Shown here: positions 6,184 through 14,306 of the stretch, piece by piece
How the letters are laid out: each line of letters opens with the position of its first letter
Numbering within the stretch: the stretch's first letter is position 1
Origin: a candidate division NPL-UPA2 bacterium
Lineage (GTDB): Bacteria > NPL-UPA2 > JAGMAN01
Assembly (NCBI GenBank): GCA_021129695.1
Contig: JAJOKU010000092.1
Coordinates: forward strand, 1 to 19,268
DNA length: 19,268 nt
Direction: 5' to 3'
Notes under the pieces: generated by a model
Told to the model about the DNA's origin: nothing
The model's input: the letters and a program-made list of their open reading frames with translations, nothing else
Databases searched by the model: none
Program-made: the position numbers and the translations under genes

Positions 6184-8802
6184 TTAAAAACCCCATCCTC
6201 CTGTGAAATGCATCCGACCTTCTCCTCTATCCAGTGCCCAACCGTAGTCCAGGCGAACGGGGCCGATGGGAAGGGCCAGGCGCACCCCAATGCCCACCCC
6301 CGACTCCATGTCACGAAAATTCATATCCCCGGCATCCTCCCAGACTCCGCCGCTGTCAAAGAAGACGGCTCCCTTAATATCCCCGACTATGGGGTGAGTA
6401 AGCTCTATATTGGACTGCAGGAAAACTTCCCCTCCAATCGGCTCCCCCCTCTCATCTTTGGGACCGATATCCCGGGGAGCGTATCCCCGGACGGAATGGG
6501 CGCCCCCTAAATAAAAACGTTCATAGATAGGCACATAGTCCGTCCTGCCATACTCTCCCACCCATCCCCCTCTAAGTCTCAGGTTGAGGATTAGCTTCTC
6601 CCATCTCTTAAAGGGCCTGAAGAACCAGCTCGTCTCCCCGATGCATTTAATGAAATCCCTGTCCCCCCCTAAGATTCCTCCGGCTACCTCGGCCGAGATG
6701 CTGTTCCGGTATCCTCGGGTAGGGGCCAGAATGCTGTCCCGTGTATCCTTCACCACCCCTAATTCAAGGCTGCTGGTAGTGAAAATTCCCTCTTCTCGCT
6801 TGATCAATCTGGAAGCATCTTTATCCACATTGAATATCTCTACATCCTCATACTTGTAAGCTAAAGAACCTCGAATAAGCTCGGTCAGGGGATAGCCCAG
6901 CCGCAGCCTTCCTCCGGCTCTTCCTTCATCATAATCAGCCCACGCCCGGGTAGTATCATAGATATCGAAACCAGCGGAGAGGGGGCGGTCAAATAACCAG
7001 GGCTCGGTGAAACTTAAATCATATTCTGTCTTCTCAGCTCCAAGTTGAGCCTTTATCCTTATCTTCTGCCCAGCCCCGGTGAAGGTAGGGGGATTCTTAA
7101 TATCAAAGTTATCCTGACTCAGTCTCACAAAACCAATGAAGTCATCAACGGTGCTATAGCCAAAGCCGAAGATGAAAGCTCCTGTCCTTCGTTCTGTTAC
7201 TTCAAACACAAGATTCTTCTTATGGGGAACAGTCCCGGGGGTAATGTAGTAAGTTACCTCTTCAAAAAAACCTAAATTAAAGATATTCTGTCGGCTGCGG
7301 TCAATCTTTCGGCCATCAAAAACATCCCCGGGCTTAACTAAAATCTCCCTTCTAATGACCTTATCCTGGGTCTTCACATTGCCAACCACCTCTATCCTCT
7401 CAATGTAGGCTAACTTCCCCTCTGTTATCTCGTATAGTATGTCAACCCTTTTCTCCTCCTCCCTTATATCTGTAGTTGGCTCTACCCGAGCAAATATATA
7501 ACCTCTCTCGGCATAATAAACCTTTATCCTCCTCACCTCATGCAGAAGGCCATCCGGGCTGTAGATGCTATCTTCCACCATCTTCAATTCATTCCTTATC
7601 TCCTCTGCAGTGAAGAGGACATTTCCCTCTATCTCAATCCTTCCCACTCTGAATTGGGGCCCTTCCTCAATCTTTATCCTGAGATACATCCACCTTTTAG
7701 TTTCATCCAGACGCTTCTCGGTGCCTACAATCTCAGCTTTGAGGAAACCCTGATTCTGGTAAAAGGAGATGATTCTCCTCAGGTCATCTTGAAGGACATC
7801 CTCCCTAAAGACTCCTCGCCTAAACAGTCTATCCACTCGACTGACCATTATCTCCTTTATTCTCTCATCGGGGAAAGAGTGGTTACCCTCTATCTCAATT
7901 TCCTTAATCCTTGCCGCCGTTCCCTCCTCAATGAGGAAAGTAATTTCAACCTCTCTTTCCTCTTTCAGTCTCTTAACTTCGGTTCTAACCTGAGCTAAAT
8001 GATATCCCTTTTCATGGTATAAAGAAGTGAGCTTTTCCACATCTTTTTTAAGGAGGCGCTCATTGAAGACATCTCCTCGGCCAAGCGTCATAATCTCCCT
8101 CAGGGTTTCCTCTTTGAGGGCCCTCTCCCCCTCTAAATTGATCTCCTTAATCAGGAACTCTTCTTCAACGATGAAGGTTACCTTCACCCCTTCCTTATAG
8201 GGATCCGCTTTTACTTTGATGTCAGAGAAGTAGCCTAAATCATAAAGTCTCTTCACATCCTCCCGAATCACCCTCCGGGAAAACTCATCCCCCACCTTGG
8301 TCTTTATCTGACTCAAAATAATTAAGGTGTTCACCCTCTCGTTGCCGGTTACATCAAGGGCAGTTATCTTCTCCCCCTTAAACTCCTCCCGGGTAATCCC
8401 CTCATAGAGACGTCTTCCGGCTCTATAATGCCTTTTTACCCTCTCCTTCTCTGTCTCCCTTACTTCCCTTTCCCCTATTTTCGCTACCTCTCTTGCTTCC
8501 TTTTCCTCTAACTCCTTCCGTCTCGCTTCTCTTAATTTTTCTTGCCTCTCCTCAGCCCTGGTCTTCTCGGTCAAAATACTTAATAGCCTGGCCGCCTTCC
8601 TGTGTTCAGGGTCTATTTCCAGGGCCATCTTTAGCTCAAGAATCGCTCCCTCCAAATCTCCATCAAGATGGAGGTTGGCTCCTCGGTAAAAATGCTCCTC
8701 AGCCGGGGGCTCCTCGGTCAAAGCCCCCCAACTAATCACACCGCAGAGCAGTGCTATTTGCACTGAAAGTGCCCCTATGATTAAGAACACCCGCCTGTTC
8801 AT
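6184..8802 (-). CDS. bamA: Outer-membrane protein assembly factor BamA with N-terminal TPR/coiled-coil extension
   Basis: BamA inserts beta-barrel proteins into the outer membrane. The 872-residue protein has a hydrophobic signal segment (5-27), then a region not seen in E. coli BamA: a good TPR repeat (about 35-67, with YRGANLHLDGDLEGAI and ALEIDPE) and a highly charged helical stretch (about 78-130). Five POTRA domains follow (about 145-215, 216-294, 297-382, 385-462, 465-538) and a 16-strand-type barrel (540-872). The barrel has the conserved loop-6 VRGY motif (771-774) and ends in an aromatic beta-signal (HFTGGWGF). AAGGAG precedes the start by about 6 bases. It begins 9 bases after the clpC stop, so it probably shares the clpC transcript. 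No BamB, BamC, BamD or BamE gene is in the window. Confidence 0.96.
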   Translation of the reverse strand: MNRRVFLIIGALSVQIALLCGVISWGALTEEPPAEEHFYRGANLHLDGDLEGAILELKMALEIDPEHRKAARLLSILTEKTRAEERQEKLREARRKELEEKEAREVAKIGEREVRETEKERVKRHYRAGRRLYEGITREEFKGEKITALDVTGNERVNTLIILSQIKTKVGDEFSRRVIREDVKRLYDLGYFSDIKVKADPYKEGVKVTFIVEEEFLIKEINLEGERALKEETLREIMTLGRGDVFNERLLKKDVEKLTSLYHEKGYHLAQVRTEVKRLKEEREVEITFLIEEGTAARIKEIEIEGNHSFPDERIKEIMVSRVDRLFRRGVFREDVLQDDLRRIISFYQNQGFLKAEIVGTEKRLDETKRWMYLRIKIEEGPQFRVGRIEIEGNVLFTAEEIRNELKMVEDSIYSPDGLLHEVRRIKVYYAERGYIFARVEPTTDIREEEKRVDILYEITEGKLAYIERIEVVGNVKTQDKVIRREILVKPGDVFDGRKIDRSRQNIFNLGFFEEVTYYITPGTVPHKKNLVFEVTERRTGAFIFGFGYSTVDDFIGFVRLSQDNFDIKNPPTFTGAGQKIRIKAQLGAEKTEYDLSFTEPWLFDRPLSAGFDIYDTTRAWADYDEGRAGGRLRLGYPLTELIRGSLAYKYEDVEIFNVDKDASRLIKREEGIFTTSSLELGVVKDTRDSILAPTRGYRNSISAEVAGGILGGDRDFIKCIGETSWFFRPFKRWEKLILNLRLRGGWVGEYGRTDYVPIYERFYLGGAHSVRGYAPRDIGPKDERGEPIGGEVFLQSNIELTHPIVGDIKGAVFFDSGGVWEDAGDMNFRDMESGVGIGVRLALPIGPVRLDYGWALDRGEGRMHFTGGWGF

Positions 8803-8811
8803 ATTTTCTCC

Positions 8812-11235
8812 TTATTTAAAACCAAATGTTAGCTCCTTTTTATCCTTCTTCACTCCTACTTTAATAGTCATCCCCTCCTTTAGATTTCCCTTGAGCATCT
8901 CCCCTGAAATGGGATTCTCTATGTAGCGCTGGATGGCTCGCCTTAAGGGTCTAGCTCCAAAGGTGGGATCGTAGCCTTTATCAATTATAAACTCCTTGGC
9001 CTGGGAACTGGCCTCTATCTCAACTTTCTTCTCCGAAAGGCGCTCTTTAACCTCCTTGAGCATGAGATCAACTATTTGCCTAAGTTCCTCCCGAGTCAGG
9101 GAGCGAAAGACAATGGTCTCATCAACTCTATTCAGGAACTCAGGCCGGAAGGTCTTCTTAAGGTCTCCCAGGAGTCTCTCCTTCATAGCCTCATAGGATG
9201 TCTCCTCATCGCTCGAACCGAAACCGAGCGTCTTGCGCAGTGTGGGAGCACCAACATTTGAGGTCATAATAAGCACCGTGTTTCGGAAATCAACTGTTCG
9301 GCTGAGGCTGTCCGTGAGCCTTCCATCCTCTAATACCTGAAGCAGAATGTTGAAGACATCGGGATGGGCCTTCTCGATCTCATCGAAAAGAATAACCGAG
9401 TAGGGCCGGCGCCTCACCTTCTCAGTCAGTTGTCCTCCTTCCTCATAACCGACATAGCCGGGAGGAGCACCCATCAAACGGGAGACGGCGAAGCGTTCCA
9501 TATATTCAGACATATCTAATCTAATCATGGCTTCTTCATCTCCGAAGAGGAACTCCGCCAGGGCCCGAGCCAGTTCTGTCTTTCCCACTCCGGTTGGTCC
9601 TAAGAAGATGAAAGAGCCAATTGGTCGCTTTGGGTCCTTGAGGCCGGAACGGGAGCGGCGCACCGCCTGGGTTAAAGCCACAAGAGCCTCATCCTGTCCC
9701 ACTATCCTCTTATGCAGTTCCCTTTCCATCCGGAGCAGTTTCTCCGCTTCCGTCTCCTCCAGTCGAGACACCGGCACTCCCGTCCACTTGGAGACCACCT
9801 CAGCTACCGTCTCCTCAGTGACCAAGGCTTCCTTCGCCTCTGCTTTTTCCTTCCACTGCTTCTGCGTTGCCTCCAATTTCTCCTTGAGTTTCTTCTCCTT
9901 ATCCCGCAGGCCGGCGGCTCTTTCGAACTCCTGGCTCTTTACCGCTGCCTCCTTCTCCCTCCTCAATTTCTCTATTTCCTTCTCTACCTCCTTGATATCA
10001 GGAGGCCGAGTAGCAATGGAGAGGCGTGCCTTGGCTCCGGCTTCATCAATAACATCAATAGCCTTATCTGGTAAGAAGCGCCCGGCAATATAGCGGTCGG
10101 ATAACTTAGCCGCGGCCACTAAGGCAGAATCGGTAATCTTAGCCCGGTGGTGGGCCTCATATCTATCCCGTAGTCCCTTGAGAATCTCTACGGTTTCCTC
10201 AGTGATGGGAGGCTCAACCATTATGGTCTGGAATCTTCTTTCCAGGGCACTGTCCTTTTCAATATATTTTCGATATTCATTTAAGGTAGTGGCTCCAATG
10301 CACTGCATCTCCCCACGGGAAAGAGCGGGCTTCAGTATATTGGAAGCATCAATGGCCCCCTCAGCCGCTCCCGCTCCCACCAGGGTATGCAGTTCATCAA
10401 TGTGGATGATTACATCTTCGCTGCGGCGTATCTCCTGCATCACCGCCTTGATTCTTTCCTCAAACTGACCTCGATACTTCGTCCCGGCTACCATAAGGGC
10501 TAAGTCCAGAGCTATAATTCGCTTGTTTCTGAGGACATCGGGAACATTGCCAGCCACTATCCTCTGGGCCAATCCCTCCACAATGGCTGTCTTTCCTACC
10601 CCGGCTTCACCTAATAGAACTGGATTATTCTTAGTCCGCCGACTCAGTATCTCTGTTACTCTCTGTATCTCATCCTCTCGACCAATGACCGGGTCCAGCT
10701 TATCCTCTTTAGCTAATTGGGTCAGGTCCCGACCAAAGGCATCTAAAGCTGGTGTCTTCGTCCTCCTTGCAGCCGCAGGCGCCCCGGTTCCAGGCATAGC
10801 TCCGCCTAAGAGCTCTACAGCCTTCTGTCTGGCCTTATCCAGGTCCACTCCCATGTTGTCCAGGACCCTGGCGGCCACCCCTTCCTTCTCCCTGATCAGT
10901 CCCAGGAGAAGATGTTCAGTGCCAATATAGTTATGTCCTAACTGCCTGGCTTCATCCATAGATAACTCCAGGACCTTCTTAGTCCGGGGAGTGAAGGGAA
11001 TATCTCCCATGGTAAGCGTAGAAGGACCGCCCTTCAGTATCTTCTCCACTTCAAGCCGAACTGCTTCTAAGCTAAGACCAAGACTCTGGAGGATATCTAC
11101 GGCTAATCCTTCCCCCATCTTGATTAGCCCTAAGAGAAGGTGCTCGGTGCCAATGTAATCATGGTTCAGCCTACCGGCCTCCTGTCGAGCTAAAGTGACT
11201 ACCCGCCTGGCTCTCTCCGTAAATCGATCAAACAT
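8812..11235 (-). CDS. clpC: ATP-dependent Clp protease ATP-binding subunit ClpC
   Basis: A Hsp100 unfoldase of 807 residues. It has two N-terminal Clp repeats, a first AAA+ domain (Walker A GEAGVGKT at 209-216, Walker B region HIDELHT), a middle domain with UVR-like [12 protein letters not shown] (about 436-447) that separates ClpC from ClpA, and a second AAA+ domain (GPTGVGKT at 546-553, FDEIEKAH). The second AAA+ domain has an LGF tripeptide in the position of the ClpP-docking loop. Glutamates matching the two phospho-arginine-binding residues of Bacillus subtilis ClpC (E32, E106) are kept in both IGTEH motifs (E31, E107). The open frame extends 36 codons upstream to 11343, but that part is encoded by a palindromic element. 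The Met at 11235, with GGAGGTG 8 bases upstream and the normal MFDRFTERA start, is correct. Confidence 0.97.
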   Translation of the reverse strand: MFDRFTERARRVVTLARQEAGRLNHDYIGTEHLLLGLIKMGEGLAVDILQSLGLSLEAVRLEVEKILKGGPSTLTMGDIPFTPRTKKVLELSMDEARQLGHNYIGTEHLLLGLIREKEGVAARVLDNMGVDLDKARQKAVELLGGAMPGTGAPAAARRTKTPALDAFGRDLTQLAKEDKLDPVIGREDEIQRVTEILSRRTKNNPVLLGEAGVGKTAIVEGLAQRIVAGNVPDVLRNKRIIALDLALMVAGTKYRGQFEERIKAVMQEIRRSEDVIIHIDELHTLVGAGAAEGAIDASNILKPALSRGEMQCIGATTLNEYRKYIEKDSALERRFQTIMVEPPITEETVEILKGLRDRYEAHHRAKITDSALVAAAKLSDRYIAGRFLPDKAIDVIDEAGAKARLSIATRPPDIKEVEKEIEKLRREKEAAVKSQEFERAAGLRDKEKKLKEKLEATQKQWKEKAEAKEALVTEETVAEVVSKWTGVPVSRLEETEAEKLLRMERELHKRIVGQDEALVALTQAVRRSRSGLKDPKRPIGSFIFLGPTGVGKTELARALAEFLFGDEEAMIRLDMSEYMERFAVSRLMGAPPGYVGYEEGGQLTEKVRRRPYSVILFDEIEKAHPDVFNILLQVLEDGRLTDSLSRTVDFRNTVLIMTSNVGAPTLRKTLGFGSSDEETSYEAMKERLLGDLKKTFRPEFLNRVDETIVFRSLTREELRQIVDLMLKEVKERLSEKKVEIEASSQAKEFIIDKGYDPTFGARPLRRAIQRYIENPISGEMLKGNLKEGMTIKVGVKKDKKELTFGFK

Positions 11236-11243
11236 AATTATTT

Positions 11244-11250
11244 CACCTCC
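11244..11250 (-). promoter_or_regulatory. Ribosome binding site that fixes the clpC start
   Basis: Minus-strand GGAGGTG lies 8 bases upstream of the ATG at 11235. It supports an N-terminus of MFDRFTERA, as in other ClpC proteins, over the longer open frame that starts within the palindromic element. Confidence 0.85.
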
Positions 11251-11279
11251 GTAATCTTGCCACTGAATACACAGAATTC

Positions 11280-11369
11280 TGTAGGGGCTTGATTTACCCC
11301 TTAGGCCCTGAGGGCCCTCGGGCTCTGAACGGGTCAAGCCCATCGGGTCGGATGAATCCGACCCCTACA
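11280..11369. repeat. 90-bp palindromic repeat element (MITE/REP-like)
   Basis: The element is bounded by perfect 8-bp inverted termini, TGTAGGGG (11280-11287) and CCCCTACA (11362-11369). Inside it are nested palindromes: GGGCTTGA (11285-11292) against TCAAGCCC (11334-11341), GAGGGCCCTC (11310-11319), and GGGTCGGAT (11345-11353) against ATCCGACCC (11356-11364). It has no coding capacity of its own and fills most of the mcsB-clpC spacer. The left end merges with a 12-bp palindrome, ACAGAATTCTGT (11271-11282). I see no target-site duplication. The structure is direct observation; calling it a mobile or dispersed repeat is inference. Confidence 0.7.
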
Positions 11370-11398
11370 AGTGATCATGTTCAGATTTATCTGTGCTT

Positions 11399-12451
11399 TC
11401 ACTTTCCTGATAACTTTTCTCTAATTAATTCTGCCCTCTTCATATCCCGTTGGCCAGGAGTTAAAGTTTTGCCATGAAGTTTCTGAAGATGAGCCGGCTG
11501 AGTGATGATGAAGAGTTCATTGAGAGTCCGACGGCTTACATCCTTAGTCAGTCCCAGGTCAACTCCCAGGCGAAGGGCAGAAAGAAGGTTTATCGTCTCG
11601 TTGGAATCGATGACACGAACATTCTTCAAGATGCCATAGGCCCGGAAGACCCGGTCCTCCAACTGTCTTTTTCCCTTACCGAGGAGAGCTTTGCGAGCAT
11701 TCTCCTCATGACCGATAATTTGCTTAATTACCCGCTCGATGTTGTCGATAATCTCCTCCTCAGATTGACCCAGGGTAACCTGATTGGAAATCTGGAAGTA
11801 GTTCCCGGATGGCTCCGTTCCCTCCCCGTAAAGGCCGCGGGCTACTAAACCCAATTTGGTAATTGCCTGCAGAACCTTGCCTATCTGCTTGGTGAGAACC
11901 AGGGAGGGTAGATGAAGCATCACCGAAGCTCTCATCCCGGTGCCGGCATTGGTTGGACAGGCAGTGAGATAGCCCCAGTTCCGGGAGAAGGCAAACTTGA
12001 GTTTAGCATCCAGCTCGCTCTCTATTCTATCAATTAGCCGCCAGGCATCCATAAGCTGGAGCCCTGACTGGATGCACTGAATCCTCAGGTGATCCTCCTC
12101 ATTGACCATGATGCTGACCATCTCTCTTTCCCCAATGACCACTCCTCTCACTCCTTTTCCCTCAGCCAACTCGTGGCTAATGAGGTGTCTTTCCAGTAAG
12201 AACTGACGGTCAAGGGAATTCAGCTCACTGAGGTCGACGAAGAAAGAGGTCTTCAGAATCTTAGTGCTCTCTATGGCCGGGCGAACAAGCGACATAACTG
12301 CGAGTTGCTTATCTCGCCTGGCCCGGTGAGCAAAAGGTATTTCAGTTAAATTTCGAGCTAACCTCACCCGGCTGGACATAACCATCTCTGAATTCGGACC
12401 AGTTCCCTTCAACCACTCACTGGTCTGGCAGACAAGGTCATTTAGTTTCAT
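11399..12451 (-). CDS. mcsB: Protein-arginine kinase
   Basis: McsB phosphorylates arginines on proteins, marking them for ClpC-ClpP degradation; it belongs to the phosphagen (creatine/arginine) kinase family but lacks the small-molecule substrate domain. The 350-residue length is normal. Visible landmarks are SSRVRLARN (26-34), the NEEDH catalytic block (117-121), GYLTACPTNAGTG (160-172) with the active-site Cys at C165, and RDMKRA (335-340), which fits the RDxxRA phospho-arginine-binding motif of the C-terminal domain in Firmicute McsB. All key elements are intact, so an active kinase is expected. It overlaps mcsA by 4 bases (ATGA), matching the obligate McsA-McsB partnership. A cognate phospho-arginine phosphatase (YwlE type) is not in the window. 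Confidence 0.96.
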   Translation of the reverse strand: MKLNDLVCQTSEWLKGTGPNSEMVMSSRVRLARNLTEIPFAHRARRDKQLAVMSLVRPAIESTKILKTSFFVDLSELNSLDRQFLLERHLISHELAEGKGVRGVVIGEREMVSIMVNEEDHLRIQCIQSGLQLMDAWRLIDRIESELDAKLKFAFSRNWGYLTACPTNAGTGMRASVMLHLPSLVLTKQIGKVLQAITKLGLVARGLYGEGTEPSGNYFQISNQVTLGQSEEEIIDNIERVIKQIIGHEENARKALLGKGKRQLEDRVFRAYGILKNVRVIDSNETINLLSALRLGVDLGLTKDVSRRTLNELFIITQPAHLQKLHGKTLTPGQRDMKRAELIREKLSGK

Positions 12452-12963
12452 TCGCTTGCAGCACTCTTACGTGTCTTCTTCTCTATCTCCCTTATTCTAT
12501 CTCGCAAACGGGCTGCTTCCTCAAACTCTTCCCGCTGAATGGCTTTCTGGAGCCTCTCTTGTAGCTCCCTTAGCTGCAGGGTAGCCTCCTGCATCGCCTT
12601 TCCGGCCAGGGCAGAGCTCTTTCCCACATGCTCATTGCTTCCATGCACCCTCTTAAGCAGTGGAGCTAAACTTTCCTTAAAAGTATCATAACACTGGCCG
12701 CAGCCCAGTCGACCTATCTTCTTAAAATCACTGTAGGTCAAGCCACATTGGGGACATTTCCCTCGGCCTTTATCCTCTAAGGTTAAGGGGAGATTGAAAT
12801 CAATGAGGCCAGACAGTAGATCGGCTAATGGGAAATGGGGTTTGAGCATGGCCCCCTTCTTCCGGGCACAGTCCTCACATAGATGCGTCTCGCTGGACTC
12901 GTTATTAATTATCTCAGTGTAATGAACAGTGGCCTGGCTCTTACCACATATCTCACACAACAT
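12448..12963 (-). CDS. mcsA: McsA, zinc-binding activator of the McsB arginine kinase
   Basis: McsA activates McsB and acts as an adaptor towards ClpC. The 171-residue protein has four CxxC pairs (C3/C6, C29/C32, C70/C73, C88/C91) for zinc, the typical VHYTEI and HLCEDCA segments, and a C-terminal coiled UVR motif (about 131-165, with QREEFEEAARLRDRI), the part that resembles the middle domain of ClpC. GGAGGT lies 5-6 bases before the start. In Firmicutes the usual order is ctsR-mcsA-mcsB-clpC. Here ctsR is absent and a retropepsin-like gene is the upstream neighbour, 53 bases away. A short inverted repeat (12988-13013) lies just upstream. Confidence 0.95.
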   Translation of the reverse strand: MLCEICGKSQATVHYTEIINNESSETHLCEDCARKKGAMLKPHFPLADLLSGLIDFNLPLTLEDKGRGKCPQCGLTYSDFKKIGRLGCGQCYDTFKESLAPLLKRVHGSNEHVGKSSALAGKAMQEATLQLRELQERLQKAIQREEFEEAARLRDRIREIEKKTRKSAASE

Positions 12964-12987
12964 AATCTACCTCCAAAATTTAACCAC

Positions 12988-13013
12988 AGAGGTAATCTAA
13001 TAGAGCAACCTCT
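12988..13013. promoter_or_regulatory. Inverted repeat upstream of mcsA, possible operator
   Basis: AGAGGT (12988-12993) and ACCTCT (13008-13013) form a perfect 6-bp inverted repeat with a 14-base gap, about 25-50 bases before the mcsA start. It lies within the 53-base spacer after the retropepsin gene. Six-base arms can occur by chance, and no clear promoter accompanies it. Confidence 0.25.
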
Positions 13014-13016
13014 AAA

Positions 13017-13406
13017 TCAGTCTCTGTGCCCTCTTTCACTGTCATAGAAATATGCCATTCCTTTAGGTCTAGTAAATTCTAATTCGCCTGTAGTTGGGTC
13101 GAGTCTTAACCCTATAGATTCAAGAGTCTCTATACCAATGACAGTTTTAGCTCCTTCGAAGGTAATACTTATTGTCGGTGCTTCTATATCCTGAATCCTT
13201 ATCACCACCCCATATGCTTTAGCCTTGACTTTTTTACCATTTCCTAATTCCACTTCAACTAAAGCTGGGATTCTGGAAGCACCAACCTTTTCTAATATAT
13301 CTGCTGGCAGAACGGTGTAAGTAGCGCCTGTATCAATTAGCACTTTCTTTAATTTTGCCTCATCTTTGATTCCTCTTACTCTAATATCTGTGTGTAAATG
13401 ACCCAT
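13017..13406 (-). CDS. Retropepsin-like (clan AA) aspartic protease domain protein
   Basis: A 129-residue single-domain protein with the retropepsin signature: the active-site loop VLIDTGATYTVLP (22-34, catalytic D25) and a later VIGIETLESIGLRLD segment matching the hydrophobic-hydrophobic-Gly block of the fold. Such bacterial proteins would act as homodimers, as retroviral proteases do. It has no signal peptide or membrane segment, so it is probably cytosolic; its substrate is unknown. The start at 13406 has only a distant GAGG. Counted over 13021-13380 the GC content is about 39 percent, against 53-58 percent in sampled blocks of lolD, ilvE and mcsA, which suggests later acquisition. It sits between ilvE (21-base gap) and mcsA (53-base gap) in the same orientation. 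Confidence 0.82.
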   Translation of the reverse strand: MGHLHTDIRVRGIKDEAKLKKVLIDTGATYTVLPADILEKVGASRIPALVEVELGNGKKVKAKAYGVVIRIQDIEAPTISITFEGAKTVIGIETLESIGLRLDPTTGELEFTRPKGMAYFYDSERGHRD

Positions 13407-13427
13407 TGCGATAATGTCCTCATTTCT

Positions 13428-14303
13428 TTAATATACGGGCGTTCCCTCTCTCCTGGTCAACTTCCGAAATTCCTGACTGAGTCTCTTAGTAACTTTTCCC
13501 GGTTTACCCGAGCCAATGATGCGCTTATCTACCTCCACTACAGGGATCACCTCGGCGGCTGTCCCGGTTAAGAAACATTCTTCAGCAATATAGACATCAT
13601 GCCGAGTGAAGATCTCCTCAGCTACCTCTATGCCAAGTTTCTTAGCTAAATCAATAACCACATTGCGGGTGATTCCTTCCAGGGCCCCGATATAGGTGGG
13701 AGGGGTGAGGAGTCTTCGCCTCCTGAAAATGAAGATATTATCTCCAGTGCATTCAGCTACCTGCCCCTGGCTATTCAGCATTATCGCCTCCGAGACACCG
13801 CTATTTATAGCTTCAATCTTAGCCATTATATTACTCAGATAATTCAGAGACTTAAGGCGAGGACTAAGCGAATGCGGGTTGGTCCGCTGGCTGGGAACAG
13901 TAACGAGCTCCAATCCCTTCTCATAGAGCTCCCTGGGATAGAGGGTAATCTTATCAGTAATGATAATTATCCGAGGCTCCTTAGCTTTTCTGGGGTCCAG
14001 TCCCAGGTCTCCCTCCCCTCTGGTCACCACCAATCTGATATAAGCATCTTTGAGCTTATTGGCGCGAAGGGTGTCCAGCACCGCTTTCTCCAGCTCCCGG
14101 TGACTGAGGGGGATGCTTAGCATTATCGTCTTGGCGGATTCATATAATCTATTGAGGTGTTCAGTTAATTTAAACACTTTCCCTCCATAGGAACGGATAC
14201 CCTCAAAAACACCGTCTCCATAAAGGAGCCCGTGGTCAAAGACAGATATTTTTGCCTCAGATTTGGGAACGAATTTACCATCCAGATAAACTTTTAGCCC
14301 CAT
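13428..14303 (-). CDS. ilvE: Branched-chain amino acid aminotransferase (class IV PLP enzyme)
   Basis: A fold-type IV PLP aminotransferase of 291 residues, most like IlvE, which interconverts Val, Leu and Ile with their 2-oxo acids using glutamate/2-oxoglutarate. Visible features are DHGLLYGDGVFEGIR (23-37), the PLP lysine K151 in LKSLNYLSN, E184 in VAECTGDNIF, and GTAAEVIPV near the C-terminus. D-amino acid aminotransferase and aminodeoxychorismate lyase share this fold, but the YGDGVFEGIR and SLNYL pattern favours IlvE. GAGGAG precedes the start and lies in the end of lolD, whose stop is 3 bases upstream. Its metabolic role is unrelated to its neighbours, so the link is probably only shared transcription. 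Confidence 0.9.
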   Translation of the reverse strand: MGLKVYLDGKFVPKSEAKISVFDHGLLYGDGVFEGIRSYGGKVFKLTEHLNRLYESAKTIMLSIPLSHRELEKAVLDTLRANKLKDAYIRLVVTRGEGDLGLDPRKAKEPRIIIITDKITLYPRELYEKGLELVTVPSQRTNPHSLSPRLKSLNYLSNIMAKIEAINSGVSEAIMLNSQGQVAECTGDNIFIFRRRRLLTPPTYIGALEGITRNVVIDLAKKLGIEVAEEIFTRHDVYIAEECFLTGTAAEVIPVVEVDKRIIGSGKPGKVTKRLSQEFRKLTRREGTPVY

Positions 14304-14306
14304 ATT

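Noticed and set aside
6170..6196. A longer OmpH beginning MGFLRRRKA.
   Set aside because: It overlaps the bamA end and lacks a properly spaced ribosome binding site; the Met at 6169 has AGGAGG at ideal distance.
9527..10093. A 188-codon plus-strand open frame and several shorter ones opposite clpC, bamA, lysS and lpx genes.
   Set aside because: They lie wholly antisense to strongly conserved genes, have Ser/Leu/Pro-rich translations typical of shadow frames, and show no domain or ribosome binding site worth noting.
11236..11343. A 36-residue N-terminal extension of ClpC.
   Set aside because: It is encoded by the palindromic element and spacer; the conserved ClpC N-terminus and a strong ribosome binding site place the start at 11235.
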